A DNA stretch of 12,786 bases from Candidatus Geothermarchaeota archaeon (lineage in GTDB: Archaea > Thermoproteota > Nitrososphaeria > Geothermarchaeales > JAUWBL01): positions 1 to 12,786 of the forward strand of contig JAUWBL010000010.1 in assembly GCA_030601715.1 (NCBI GenBank), in the 5' to 3' direction. The translations under genes were made by a program, and so were the position numbers. Below are positions 5,354-12,786 of this stretch, in pieces (the stretch's first letter is position 1; each line of letters opens with the position of its first letter). The notes beneath the pieces were generated by a model. It was given only the letters and a program-made list of their open reading frames with translations. It was not told the origin of the DNA and did not search any database.

Positions 5354-6862
5354 CTATGAAGAGATGAAGTCTAGTATTCTCAGTTGGAGGGTCGAGAGAT
5401 CCACCAGAGGCGCCAGACCTGGCGTAGGCTCCCAGCCTAGTTCCCTCTGGTACAGCGTCTGACCTTGCCAAGCGCCCGAGTTGAGGACAAGCCTGTTGTT
5501 GTAATATAGGTGATGGTTGATGTGGATGTGTCCTGCTTGGAGGATGTCTGGAGGCCTTTGTATGATTAGCGCGTCTGAGCGCTGTGGTGCGATCTTGGTC
5601 TTGAGGCCAAACGTGGGAGCGATGTGCCTCACCCGCAGGAGCATCCTTAATGCCTCGGCGTTGTTGTTCTGTCTGATTCCCGGCATCGTGGACATACAGT
5701 CGTCCAAGCTGCGACCGTGAAACGCGTGCACGTTTACACGGTGTAAAGCTAGGTTTACGGGGTTCCCCACCATGTGGTACCTGTCCTGATCATACAGGAA
5801 CTGCGCGTACTCCCTCAGGATGGGAGGCTGTGGCAATGCCTGCCGCGTCGCGTCGTGGTTCCCCGGCAATATCACAATTTCGATATAGTCCGGGATCTGC
5901 TCCAAGAGCGCAGCCGCTTTCTCGTATTGCTTCTCTATCCTGACCTCCTCGATCTCTTGCTCTTGGTAGGGGTAGATCCCCACCCCATCTATCAGGTCTC
6001 CCGCTATCACCACATACTTGACCTTGGAGGCCAGCTGTTGAAGATCCGCATTCCCATACTTTCCGTTCAGCCACAACACGAAGCGCATAAACACATCCTT
6101 TAGAAACAGCTTGCTACCGACATGCAGATCAGACGTCAACACGGCGTACACCTCTCGTCGGCTTCTGTTCGACTTACCGGTACCTAGCTCGGGGAGGAAT
6201 AGTTCGTCGACTATGTTCAGCCTGACACGCACTCTCCGGATCTTGGCAGCCACCACGGAGTCGAGGGGGATCTGGCGAGCTAGCTTGTACGTTTCCGCCG
6301 TCCTTTGACTCACGAAAGCGGAGAGCTTGTTCTCGGGGTCCTCTAGATCGATCCACATTCCCGTCTTCCGTATCCGCTTGTTGCTCACTAGTCCCGCCAC
6401 CATGGCCGTGTCCCCTGGCTGTAGTTGTAGTCCTGGCGCTACGCCCTCGAGCTTGCCGAGCCCCAGCCTCTTCCCTAGTATCCCCACGAGCTTCTTGTAC
6501 CTATCCTTGAAGAGAGAGACGTAGTCGCTGAGGCTCTCTCCTCGCGTCGCCTTCTTGCCAGGGTCGTCTAGGACCCTGATCCTAGACGAGATCCCCTTAG
6601 CCTCGGCTTCAAAGACCCTGGCGGAGGGCACCGTTTCGCTCGATATCTCAGTCGCCATCGGCTTCTTAAGCGACCGGGCGACATCGTCTCGCGTTATGAA
6701 AACGCTACCGGTTTGCTCAAGTATCGCTTCAACGAGAGCGGTCAGGTCTTCATCCCCGACCGCCGATTCTAGAAGATCCAGAGCGTCCTTGGTGAGTCTT
6801 CTCCCCCTCTTCGCTATTTCGCTGCGGATTTCGTCGAGCGTCTGCGTCGGAACGTCACCCAC
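5354..6862 (-). CDS. polB: DNA polymerase D small subunit DP1 (calcineurin-like 3'-5' exonuclease)
   Basis: DP1 is the proofreading partner of DP2 in the family D replicative polymerase. The 502-aa protein has an N-terminal part (about 1-140) for partner and clamp contacts, an OB-fold-like region (about 148-225) and a C-terminal metallophosphoesterase. All metal-ligand motifs are intact: SDLHVGS (244-250), GDLIDG (288-293), LPGNHDA (332-338), FHGRS (381-385) and GHIH (444-447), so it should be an active nuclease. The start is GTG at 6862, the only one possible because an in-frame TAG lies two codons upstream. It overlaps the end of the mutase gene by 8 bases, with GGAG abutting the start, so the two are probably translationally coupled. 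It converges on cdc6. The large-subunit gene lies about 4.9 kb away on the same strand. Confidence 0.95.
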   Translation of the reverse strand: MGDVPTQTLDEIRSEIAKRGRRLTKDALDLLESAVGDEDLTALVEAILEQTGSVFITRDDVARSLKKPMATEISSETVPSARVFEAEAKGISSRIRVLDDPGKKATRGESLSDYVSLFKDRYKKLVGILGKRLGLGKLEGVAPGLQLQPGDTAMVAGLVSNKRIRKTGMWIDLEDPENKLSAFVSQRTAETYKLARQIPLDSVVAAKIRRVRVRLNIVDELFLPELGTGKSNRSRREVYAVLTSDLHVGSKLFLKDVFMRFVLWLNGKYGNADLQQLASKVKYVVIAGDLIDGVGIYPYQEQEIEEVRIEKQYEKAAALLEQIPDYIEIVILPGNHDATRQALPQPPILREYAQFLYDQDRYHMVGNPVNLALHRVNVHAFHGRSLDDCMSTMPGIRQNNNAEALRMLLRVRHIAPTFGLKTKIAPQRSDALIIQRPPDILQAGHIHINHHLYYNNRLVLNSGAWQGQTLYQRELGWEPTPGLAPLVDLSTLQLRILDFISS

Positions 6863-8219
6863 CTCCTAGTTCCCCCGCTCTCACTGCCCGTGACACCAGT
6901 CTGTTCAGCTTCTGTTGAGTATCGGACTCAGCGTATATCCGCAGCTTGTACTCCGTGCCGGAAACCCGCACCAAGAGCCACGTCTTTTCATCGAACAGCA
7001 TCTTCACCCCGTCGATCCTGACGGTGTCATAGGCCGCTTTTCCTAGCTCATCCACTATCCTCTCTAGCTTTGAGGCTCCCTCCTCCCTAGAGTTTAGACG
7101 GAAGCTGGTCCTCACGTGGGGGTATTGGGGCACCTCCGCGAAGAATTCACTAGATGTCATGTGGGCAGTGCTGAGCCACTGGAGGATCTTGGCGGCGGCG
7201 AAGATACCATCCTCCCAAAACCCCCAATTGGCGTCCACTATTTTCCAAGGCTCGCTACCTATCAGGGCCCCTTGATCCTTGACGGTCACGAAGGTCTTTC
7301 CGAGCCTACTGAGCAACAGTTTCCCGCCGTGTCTCTCAACCACATCTCGCAACGCCTTGGAGGAATCCACGGAGGCGACCACGTCTCTCTTGCCCGTCTC
7401 TCGCAACCTGTGCTTGATGTACGTGGCGGCCACGGTGTGCACGTCGACAAGCCGCCCCTTTTCGTCGATTATGGCTAAGCGGTCTCCGTCCCCGTCGAAG
7501 GCTAGGCCCAAGTCTAGCCCTAGTTGCTTCACGCTGGCGGCCGTCTGTGAGAGGTTAACCAGAGTCGGTTCCGGCAGGCGACCGGGGAAAGATCCGTCGG
7601 CATGCGAGTTTAGTAGGACGAATCTATGCGCCGTTTCTGATAGGATCTTGGAGATAGTGCTCGTCACCGGTCCATTTGAGCAGTCCACAAGCACCCTCAG
7701 CGACATCTCATGGGTTGCGGTTGTGTGTTCTACCAGGTCCTTCACGTACGAGTTTTCTGTGCTAGGATCACGTGTTATGCTTCCTCTCACGTTCCACGAA
7801 GAGAGAGGGAACTCCTTGTCCTCAATCCTTCTTTGGATGATGTCTTCCTCCTGCTCTGGAATCTCCATGCCTTCGCTGTTGAAGACCTTGATGCCGATGT
7901 ATTCGGGAGGGTTGTGGCTGGCGGTTACCATCAATCCGTAGTGGTAGCGTCTCTGTCTGGTTCCATAGGCCAACACTGGGGTCGGTGTGATGTGCAGGTC
8001 ACGGATGGTCCAGTTGTGGCTGAGGAGACCCGATTCGAGGGCGGCCTTGATGGGTGGGGCTCCTTGTCTGCAGTCCATCCCGGTGGTTGCTCGTCCGTTC
8101 TGTGTACCTTTGCTTAGGGCGTTGGCTACTTGGACTGCGAGGGTGGGCGTGATCTCGGTGTTGTATCGCCCTCTGATGCCCGCCGTTCCGAAGAGTCTCT
8201 TGCCCGGCAAAAGGATCAC
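6855..8219 (-). CDS. Phosphohexomutase-family enzyme (GlmM/ManB-like) with unusual sugar-binding loop
   Basis: This 454-aa protein is a normal-length alpha-D-phosphohexomutase, a family that interconverts sugar 1- and 6-phosphates. It opens with RLFGTAGIRG (8-17). The phosphoserine loop is TASHNPP (99-105, S101), the metal loop is DGDGDR (242-247) and the phosphate-binding loop is RVSGTEYKLRIY (418-429). The sugar-specificity loop, usually GE(E/M/P)SG or GEENG, is here GSEPWK (321-326), so substrate specificity is uncertain. Glucosamine, mannose, glucose or pentose phosphate are all possible. The listed start is GTG 8219. TTG 8210 may be better: it begins MPGKRLFGTAG and has GTGAT five bases upstream. 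It overlaps DP1 by 8 bases. Its position downstream of a uridine phosphorylase-like gene hints at ribose-1-phosphate use, which is inference. Confidence 0.9.
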   Translation of the reverse strand: MILLPGKRLFGTAGIRGRYNTEITPTLAVQVANALSKGTQNGRATTGMDCRQGAPPIKAALESGLLSHNWTIRDLHITPTPVLAYGTRQRRYHYGLMVTASHNPPEYIGIKVFNSEGMEIPEQEEDIIQRRIEDKEFPLSSWNVRGSITRDPSTENSYVKDLVEHTTATHEMSLRVLVDCSNGPVTSTISKILSETAHRFVLLNSHADGSFPGRLPEPTLVNLSQTAASVKQLGLDLGLAFDGDGDRLAIIDEKGRLVDVHTVAATYIKHRLRETGKRDVVASVDSSKALRDVVERHGGKLLLSRLGKTFVTVKDQGALIGSEPWKIVDANWGFWEDGIFAAAKILQWLSTAHMTSSEFFAEVPQYPHVRTSFRLNSREEGASKLERIVDELGKAAYDTVRIDGVKMLFDEKTWLLVRVSGTEYKLRIYAESDTQQKLNRLVSRAVRAGELGGG

Positions 8220-8350
8220 TTAAGCTAGTTGCCCCGGGTGTCTCGCTAACACGTATGCAGCTTGGTCGTCTCATATGTGTTGGTTTGCGCTTGGTGCGCA
8301 CCGTTGTAACCTTGCCGCGAAGAGTCAATCGTCAGGACTTGGTGCGGTCA

Positions 8351-9676
8351 CTAGGCTGAATGCTCTTCGACGGCATGTGGCTCCCGTCGCGCGGCTGTGT
8401 CCACTTGCCTGAGTGCACTGAGAGACCTATAAGCAACAGCAGCCGCAACCGCTAGCACGAGGATCCTGAACCCGAACAGGTAGTATATGTTTATAGCTAT
8501 GCCTGTGCCGAAAAGCAGGGAGAAGAGTTGCATCATGCCTCCGCCGAGCAGAGGACCCACGATCATAGAGCTGTCTCTTACAACCCCGAATGCACCGTAG
8601 GTACTCCCTCTCTCTTCTTCTTTCGCAATGTCTCCTACCAACGCCGCGAGCATCGGCTGGCCGAAGGTGACAACCACCATCGACGCGGGTAACAGGATGT
8701 ATACGCTCGGGAGATCTGTAATGAAGAGCAGCAGAGGAGCCGCGGCGGTTGCGAGAACGGTCGAAACTCCTAACACGAGCCACTTTCCGAACCGGTCCCC
8801 CATCACCCCGGAAGACAGCTGAGCCACTATGGCGGTCATCCCCAAGATCCCGATCACCAAACCGACATCTAGGATGGTTCCGTCCAGAACCTCAGTAATG
8901 AAGATCGATAGGAAGGGGAAGATCATCACGGGAGCCAGCTGCATCAAGAAACCGAGAACAGCCAGCCTGCGTAGCACCGGGTAGGAGCCTAGGATACGCT
9001 TAACATCATGGATGGGGAACAGTTCCCTCAACGAGACGCGGTTGTTGCGCTCCTCACCCTCGATGAAATCGCCTCTCCCTCTGTTCGTCCTTGTCTCCTC
9101 TAAGAACAGGACGCCCAAGCCGGCGGCTACGAAGGCCATGGCGGCGGAGGCGATGAATGGCGCCGAGAACCCGTACAGACCGGCTAACACCCCCCCTATG
9201 AAGGGTCCTAGAATCCATCCCGTCGTGTAGGCGTTCTGGATGGTGGCTATAGCCTTGCCACGATCCCGTGGTTCGACCGAGTCCATAACGATGGCGTCGG
9301 ACACGGGCCACAGGCTTGCCGAGAACACCCCTTGAAGTGCACGTATAGCTATGATCTCTACGGTTGTGCTGCTGAACACATAGAGGAGCGAGGCCACGCC
9401 GTACCCTAAGAGGGGAAACACCACGAAGGGCTTCCTTCCGAACCGGTCTGAGAGTCCTCCAAATGCTCCTTGAAACACCACTCGTGTAACGGCGAAGGAG
9501 GTGATGGCTAGACCGACCTCGAGTTCCGAGGCACCTAGGACATTGTAGAGAAGGAGTGGTACGAGGGGTAGGATCTGGCCAAAGCCGAACATCACGATGG
9601 CATTGGAGAGAGCGAGGATACCGGTGGTGCGGCTCGTCAAGAACCCTGTTCTTGAGAACGTACCGTGAGCCATCAC
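8351..9676 (-). CDS. Major facilitator superfamily transporter (DHA1-like)
   Basis: This 441-aa polytopic membrane protein has about 12 hydrophobic helices in two halves separated by a charged loop (about 194-230). The MFS signature between helices 2 and 3 is clear: GGLSDRFGRKP (73-83). A second-half echo, GVMGDRFGKW, is at 290-299. GWILGPFIGG (153-162) resembles the motif C of drug/H+ antiporters and sugar efflux pumps, which suggests proton-coupled export; nucleoside transport is also plausible. The GTG at 9676 is followed at once by ATG 9673; GGTGA just upstream fits either. It ends about 130 bases before the mutase gene and begins 43 bases after the uridine phosphorylase-like gene, so it is probably co-transcribed with the latter. 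The substrate cannot be told from sequence. Confidence 0.92.
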   Translation of the reverse strand: MMAHGTFSRTGFLTSRTTGILALSNAIVMFGFGQILPLVPLLLYNVLGASELEVGLAITSFAVTRVVFQGAFGGLSDRFGRKPFVVFPLLGYGVASLLYVFSSTTVEIIAIRALQGVFSASLWPVSDAIVMDSVEPRDRGKAIATIQNAYTTGWILGPFIGGVLAGLYGFSAPFIASAAMAFVAAGLGVLFLEETRTNRGRGDFIEGEERNNRVSLRELFPIHDVKRILGSYPVLRRLAVLGFLMQLAPVMIFPFLSIFITEVLDGTILDVGLVIGILGMTAIVAQLSSGVMGDRFGKWLVLGVSTVLATAAAPLLLFITDLPSVYILLPASMVVVTFGQPMLAALVGDIAKEEERGSTYGAFGVVRDSSMIVGPLLGGGMMQLFSLLFGTGIAINIYYLFGFRILVLAVAAAVAYRSLSALRQVDTAARREPHAVEEHSA

Positions 9677-9719
9677 TTGTCACCAGAGCGAATAAGCCTC
9701 CTCTGCGCCGTCTCTTAGG

Positions 9720-10583
9720 CTACTTAGCGAGGAGGGTGGGGTACAGGTGTTTCTTACCCTTCTTCTTTTTGATCCTGTCCCACTCTATGAGCGTTCGGAG
9801 GCCTTCCACGGCGACCTCGATGTTCTCTTCCTGCCCTTTGATTGCAAGTTCCCCTGTTACTATGTTGTCGTATACGGCGCATGTTCCTCCGGCTCTGAGG
9901 CCGAAGATGGAGGCTAAGGGGAAGAGCGTGGCAGACTCCATCTCCAAGTTGGCCACCTTGGCCATCTGGAAGTCCTTTATGAGGTTCTCGGCGTGGCTCG
10001 GGAAGTATCCTCCGTAGCCGGGTCTTCCCTCCCCCACGTAGAAGGAGCTGCTAGACAGGGTGATTCCCAAGTGGTAGGGGTGTCCCAGCTTCTCGGCGGC
10101 CTCCACCAAGGCCAAGGTGACCTCATAGTGGGCGTATGCGGGGTAGGCCAGCTCCACATATCTCTCCGCGGTTCCGTCGTGGCGCACCGCCGCGACGCTG
10201 ATGACTATGTCCCCGCACTTTATCTCCTCTTGAATCGCCCCCGAGCTACCCACCCTAAGGAAGGTGTGGGCACCCAGCAAGGCCAGCTCCTCCACCGCTA
10301 TGGCCGTAGAGGGTCCCCCTATCCCCGTCGAGCAGACAGAGACCTTCTCTCCGTCGAGGTTCCCCGTCCACACCCGATACTCTCGATGGAACGTTATCTC
10401 CTTGGCATCGTCCAAGTGTTCCGCTATATCGAGGACCCTCTCAGGGTCTCCGGGTAGCATGACGTAGCCTCCAATGTCTTCGGGGTAAGCGGTGATGTGG
10501 TATGGTTGACCCTCCTTTGTCGCGAAGGTCATGATGTCTCGTTCCGTGTTCCTGTAAAGGTTAGGTTTCTTCTCTCGTGGCAT
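9720..10583 (-). CDS. udp: Uridine phosphorylase-like nucleoside phosphorylase
   Basis: This 287-aa enzyme belongs to the trimeric/hexameric NP-I family, which splits nucleosides with phosphate into base and ribose-1-phosphate. Signature parts are the phosphate loop LPGDPER (43-49), HREYRVWTG (66-74), STGIGGPSTAIAVEEL (85-100), FLRVGSSGAIQ (108-118, with R110) and the ribose-binding NLEMESATLFPLA (212-224). The RVG(S/T)(S/T)GA and EMESATL forms, together with the FYVGEGRPGYGGYFPSH insert (181-197), point to uridine phosphorylase rather than purine nucleoside or MTA phosphorylase. The C-terminus has a lysine cluster (KKKKGKK). The start is ATG 10583 with GGTGAG at 10594-10589, about six bases upstream. 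It precedes the MFS gene by 43 bases, a likely two-gene unit for nucleoside uptake or release and salvage. Confidence 0.9.
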   Translation of the reverse strand: MPREKKPNLYRNTERDIMTFATKEGQPYHITAYPEDIGGYVMLPGDPERVLDIAEHLDDAKEITFHREYRVWTGNLDGEKVSVCSTGIGGPSTAIAVEELALLGAHTFLRVGSSGAIQEEIKCGDIVISVAAVRHDGTAERYVELAYPAYAHYEVTLALVEAAEKLGHPYHLGITLSSSSFYVGEGRPGYGGYFPSHAENLIKDFQMAKVANLEMESATLFPLASIFGLRAGGTCAVYDNIVTGELAIKGQEENIEVAVEGLRTLIEWDRIKKKKGKKHLYPTLLAK

Positions 10584-10617
10584 TACGCTCTCACCGAAAT
10601 GGATCCTGTGAAGCCGC

Positions 10618-10623
10618 CTTAAG
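10618..10623 (-). promoter_or_regulatory. Candidate TATA-like element for the uridine phosphorylase-like gene
   Basis: CTTAAG would place initiation near 10595, leaving a short leader that contains the GGTGAG ribosome binding site before ATG 10583. It separates this unit from the decarboxylase gene that ends at 10646. Confidence 0.4.
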
Positions 10624-10645
10624 CGTGTGGGGAAGGCCGATGCCT

Positions 10646-12253
10646 TTATGGCTGGGAGGGTGGCTTCGGGCTATCCGAGTTCTCTGGGGGAGAGGTCCTA
10701 CGGAGGAGACTTCGCCCTTCGGGCATCTGCGTGGACCGGTCCCGGCGGTCGAGCACCTCGCCAAGTTCACGTAGTTTTGCGAACACGAGTTCGATGTCCC
10801 GAAGGGTCGTACGATGACTGCAAACCGACATTCGGAGCACAGTGCGTCCGCGGATCGATGTGGTCATCAGGAACGCCAGGCCACTCAACTGAATCTCGTC
10901 GGCGATACGCTGGTTCAGGTGGTCTAAGTATGCGTCTATCGCTGCTCGGCGTGCTGCGGAACGCCCGGCCTGTGAACGCAGATCCTCCGGTGCGTATCGA
11001 AACGAGTAGATGAACAAGGTGGGTCGGTGGAGGGCCTCAAAGTCCCGCGACGCCCGCACTAGTTCGTCTAAGTGCTCAGTGCAACGTACATTCTGAGACA
11101 GCAACCTGCGGTATCCATCGACGCCGTAGTGTTGTAGCGTCATCCATACCTTGAGCGCCCGAAATCCGCGCGACATCTGCGGCCCATACTCAAGGTAATC
11201 CAAGCCCGTATACTCCGTCGGCAGAGTGCCGCGCAGGTAGGGTGCGGTGAGCGAGAAGGCGCGGCGCAACTTCTCAGCGTCGCGGACGAGGATGCAGCCG
11301 CACTCGTACGGGATATACAGCCACTTGTGTGGGTCGAGCGTCAGCGAGTCTGCCTTCTCCAAGCCTCGGAATAGGTCGCGCTTCTCCGGCAGGATTACCC
11401 CTACCGCCCCGCACGCGCCATCCGCGTGGAACCACAGCTCCCTCGCCTCACACACTTGCGCGATCTCGTCGAGCGGGTCCACTGCTCCGACATTGATCGA
11501 CCCAACCTGGGCAACGACGCAAAACGGTTGGTCTCCCCGATCGATGTCTTGGTCCAGCATCCGCTCTAAGGCATCGACATCCATCGTGAAATCATCCCTG
11601 CTGGGCACGCGTCGGACCGCATTTCGCCCCAAGTTCAGCATGTCAGCAACTCGAACAATCGACGAGTGGCCCTCGTGATCCGCCATGTAGAGTCGAAATC
11701 GTCCGCGTCGCTTGTCGCTCTGCAGTCCCTCCTCGGTCGTGTCGTAATCGGCTATGTTACGAAGTGCGGTGAGAACCGCGGTGAAGTTAGCCATCGTGCC
11801 GCCGCTGAGGAACTGGCCGCCACATGTCGTGGGATATCCCACGAGTTCTGCGATCCATGCGATGGTCCGTCGTTCAATCTCAGTCGCGGCTGGAGCAGGT
11901 TTCCAAGCTCCGACGTTCATGTTTACCGACGCGCTAAGAGCCTCCGCAAGCACCGCAATCATGGATCCGGAGCCGTTGACGAACCCGAAGTAGCGCGGCG
12001 AGCCCAAGTGAGTCGTATTCGGCAGGACCTTCGTGGTCCAAGCGTCCAAAATGGACTCCGGATCCCGACCTCGCTCTGGCAACGACATATCGAACGCTGC
12101 ACTGACTTCGGCGGACGTACGGCCAGGAAAGACGGATACCTCCCGGATCGTGTCATAGTAGTCGGCTATGAGGTCGATGACACGATATCCGAGTTTGCGA
12201 AACGAATCCGGATCGAGGTCCAAGTCGGTGAAAGGCTCTTCCTTGGGGGTCAT
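10646..12253 (-). CDS. PLP-dependent group II (aromatic-L-amino-acid-type) decarboxylase
   Basis: This enzyme should remove the carboxyl group of an L-amino acid using pyridoxal phosphate. The PLP-binding lysine is K310 in LTLDPHKW (305-311). HADGA (277-281) supplies the aspartate (D278) for the pyridine nitrogen. SGGTMANF (150-157) and DHEGHSS (192-198) are the cofactor-contacting segments, and SPRYFGFVNG (85-94) is a typical N-terminal signature. At 535 aa it is longer than the usual ~480-aa AADC; the extra is mainly a polar, proline-rich tail (about 505-535). It is much longer than the archaeal MfnA type and looks bacterial. In the last 70 codons 11 of 12 arginines are CGN, whereas cdc6 prefers AGG/AGA. 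ATG 12253 has no Shine-Dalgarno but has a TATA-like box at leaderless spacing. The substrate (Tyr, Trp, DOPA, Glu or other) is undetermined. Confidence 0.92.
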   Translation of the reverse strand: MTPKEEPFTDLDLDPDSFRKLGYRVIDLIADYYDTIREVSVFPGRTSAEVSAAFDMSLPERGRDPESILDAWTTKVLPNTTHLGSPRYFGFVNGSGSMIAVLAEALSASVNMNVGAWKPAPAATEIERRTIAWIAELVGYPTTCGGQFLSGGTMANFTAVLTALRNIADYDTTEEGLQSDKRRGRFRLYMADHEGHSSIVRVADMLNLGRNAVRRVPSRDDFTMDVDALERMLDQDIDRGDQPFCVVAQVGSINVGAVDPLDEIAQVCEARELWFHADGACGAVGVILPEKRDLFRGLEKADSLTLDPHKWLYIPYECGCILVRDAEKLRRAFSLTAPYLRGTLPTEYTGLDYLEYGPQMSRGFRALKVWMTLQHYGVDGYRRLLSQNVRCTEHLDELVRASRDFEALHRPTLFIYSFRYAPEDLRSQAGRSAARRAAIDAYLDHLNQRIADEIQLSGLAFLMTTSIRGRTVLRMSVCSHRTTLRDIELVFAKLRELGEVLDRRDRSTQMPEGRSLLRRTSPPENSDSPKPPSQP

Positions 12254-12280
12254 GGCTTGAGCAGAATAGAGGGCATCACA

Positions 12281-12286
12281 CTATAT
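12281..12286 (-). promoter_or_regulatory. Candidate TATA box for the PLP decarboxylase
   Basis: On the minus strand this reads ATATAG within CACATATAGTG, centred 30 bases before ATG 12253. Together with the missing ribosome binding site this predicts a leaderless transcript. Confidence 0.5.
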
Positions 12287-12498
12287 GTGCTGCCTCCAAG
12301 TTTCCACCTAGGAGGGGCAGTCCCAGCGCAAGCGTAGGCATTCTGTCGTGACGGAACTCAGCTGCCTCGCTTCCTTATCTGCACATCGTGGAACTTGGCG
12401 AGAGCCTGATTAGATGATACTATCCCTTGGTGATTGCGGTCTCAGGGTCCTCGCAAATCTTGCGTGGTTACAGTTAGCACCTTGACAGAGGTCACAGA

Positions 12499-12726
12499 TC
12501 AGCTCAGCCTTTCTAGCTGTTTGGCGGTTTCCCAGAACTCGTGCGGGTGGAGGTCACGGATGCACCGGCCCCTAAAGCTCAGGTAGACGGCTACTGCCAT
12601 AGTCAGCCTCTCCTCGGCCGCGCGCCCGCGATCTTCCATTACCTCCACAAGCTCTGCCGCCGTCTCCCAGAGAGCATCGGTCAACTCTCGGAGGCTGAGA
12701 CTCTTTTCCTCGTCACCCGAACTCAA
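12499..12726 (-). CDS. Small acidic helical hypothetical protein (75 aa)
   Basis: I do not recognise this family. The protein is acidic and helical at the N-terminus (DEEKSLSLRELTDALWETAAELVEVMEDRGRAAEERL), followed by a short hydrophobic stretch (MAVAVYLSF) and a C-terminal HPHEFWETAKQLERL helix. It has no enzyme motif, and the hydrophobic stretch is too short for a sure membrane helix. The start is TTG at 12726 with no clear ribosome binding site, but CTTAAG sits at leaderless promoter spacing upstream. The 245 bases between it and the decarboxylase start show no gene. The start, or even the gene, could be wrong. Confidence 0.5.
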   Translation of the reverse strand: MSSGDEEKSLSLRELTDALWETAAELVEVMEDRGRAAEERLTMAVAVYLSFRGRCIRDLHPHEFWETAKQLERLS

Positions 12727-12754
12727 GTCAGTGAAGGACGAGCAACCCGACCAT

Positions 12755-12760
12755 CTTAAG
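12755..12760 (-). promoter_or_regulatory. Candidate TATA-like element for the 75-aa protein
   Basis: CTTAAG, preceded on the minus strand by GAAAATC, is centred about 31 bases before TTG 12726, consistent with a leaderless transcript. Confidence 0.3.
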
Positions 12761-12786
12761 GATTTTCGTCCACGAGAAACCGTGAA

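Noticed and set aside
7279..7941. Long open frame on the plus strand opposite the mutase
   Set aside because: It is antisense to a gene with every family motif, and its translation is serine- and cysteine-rich without recognisable domains.
8219..8224. CTTAAG at the mutase start as a TATA box
   Set aside because: It would initiate transcription inside the conserved FGTAGIRG coding region, so it cannot be the promoter of this gene.
8293..8302. Perfect palindrome GGTGCGCACC between the MFS and mutase genes
   Set aside because: Single short GC-rich palindrome without a T-run or repeat; could be a weak terminator stem but nothing else supports it.
9054..9683. Second minus-strand open frame overlapping the MFS gene
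   Set aside because: It is arginine-rich shadow sequence of the transporter reading frame with no hydrophobic helices.
12291..12310. Minus-strand GGTGGAAACTTGGAGG before the decarboxylase, resembling an ORB
   Set aside because: The G-string is interrupted, it is a single copy and it is far from the initiator gene.
11666..12337. Long plus-strand open frame opposite the decarboxylase
   Set aside because: It mirrors a high-GC coding gene carrying the catalytic lysine motif; its own translation shows no domain.

Overview
This window looks like chromosomal DNA from an archaeon of the TACK group. It carries both subunits of the archaeal family D DNA polymerase, an archaeal ether-lipid enzyme (geranylgeranylglyceryl phosphate synthase), an Elf1-type transcription elongation factor and an Orc1/Cdc6 initiator. 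Two small winged-helix proteins resemble, from memory, hypothetical proteins of Thaumarchaeota and Aigarchaeota. PolD together with Elf1 argues against Sulfolobus-like Crenarchaeota. Genes in the Orc1/Cdc6 region favour AGG/AGA for arginine, which is common in thermophilic archaea. A Nitrososphaeria/Caldarchaeales-like lineage is my best guess, but the sequence alone does not settle it.

Left block (1-1524, minus strand): an Elf1-like factor, GGGP synthase and the start of the PolD large subunit (DP2, cut by the window edge) form one tight transcription unit; Elf1 and GGGP synthase overlap by TTGA.

Middle block (1525-3598): three small DNA-binding-type proteins. They are a helix-rich 130-aa protein, a membrane-anchored coiled-coil protein with a C-terminal winged helix, and a 139-aa winged-helix protein. 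A 477-base non-coding stretch holds several copies of a GTGAYATCAC near-palindrome.

Origin block (3599-5322): a ~500-base intergenic region contains three ORB-like elements built on ACTGGAAACnnAGGGGT, two of them inverted and facing each other, plus two inverted repeats and AT-rich tracts. orc1/cdc6 follows immediately, and its leader carries the third ORB-like element. This is a good candidate replication origin. The gene for the PolD small subunit (DP1) lies convergently just beyond cdc6, so origin, initiator and both replicative polymerase subunits sit within about 7 kb.

Right block (5354-12726, all minus strand): DP1 overlaps a phosphohexomutase-family gene. Upstream come an MFS transporter, a uridine phosphorylase-like enzyme, an AADC-type PLP decarboxylase and a 75-aa unknown protein. 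Phosphorylase, transporter and sugar-phosphate mutase could together form a nucleoside-salvage neighbourhood. The decarboxylase uses mostly CGN arginine codons in the stretch examined, unlike cdc6, and looks horizontally acquired.

I saw no tRNA, rRNA, CRISPR array, insertion sequence or transposase.
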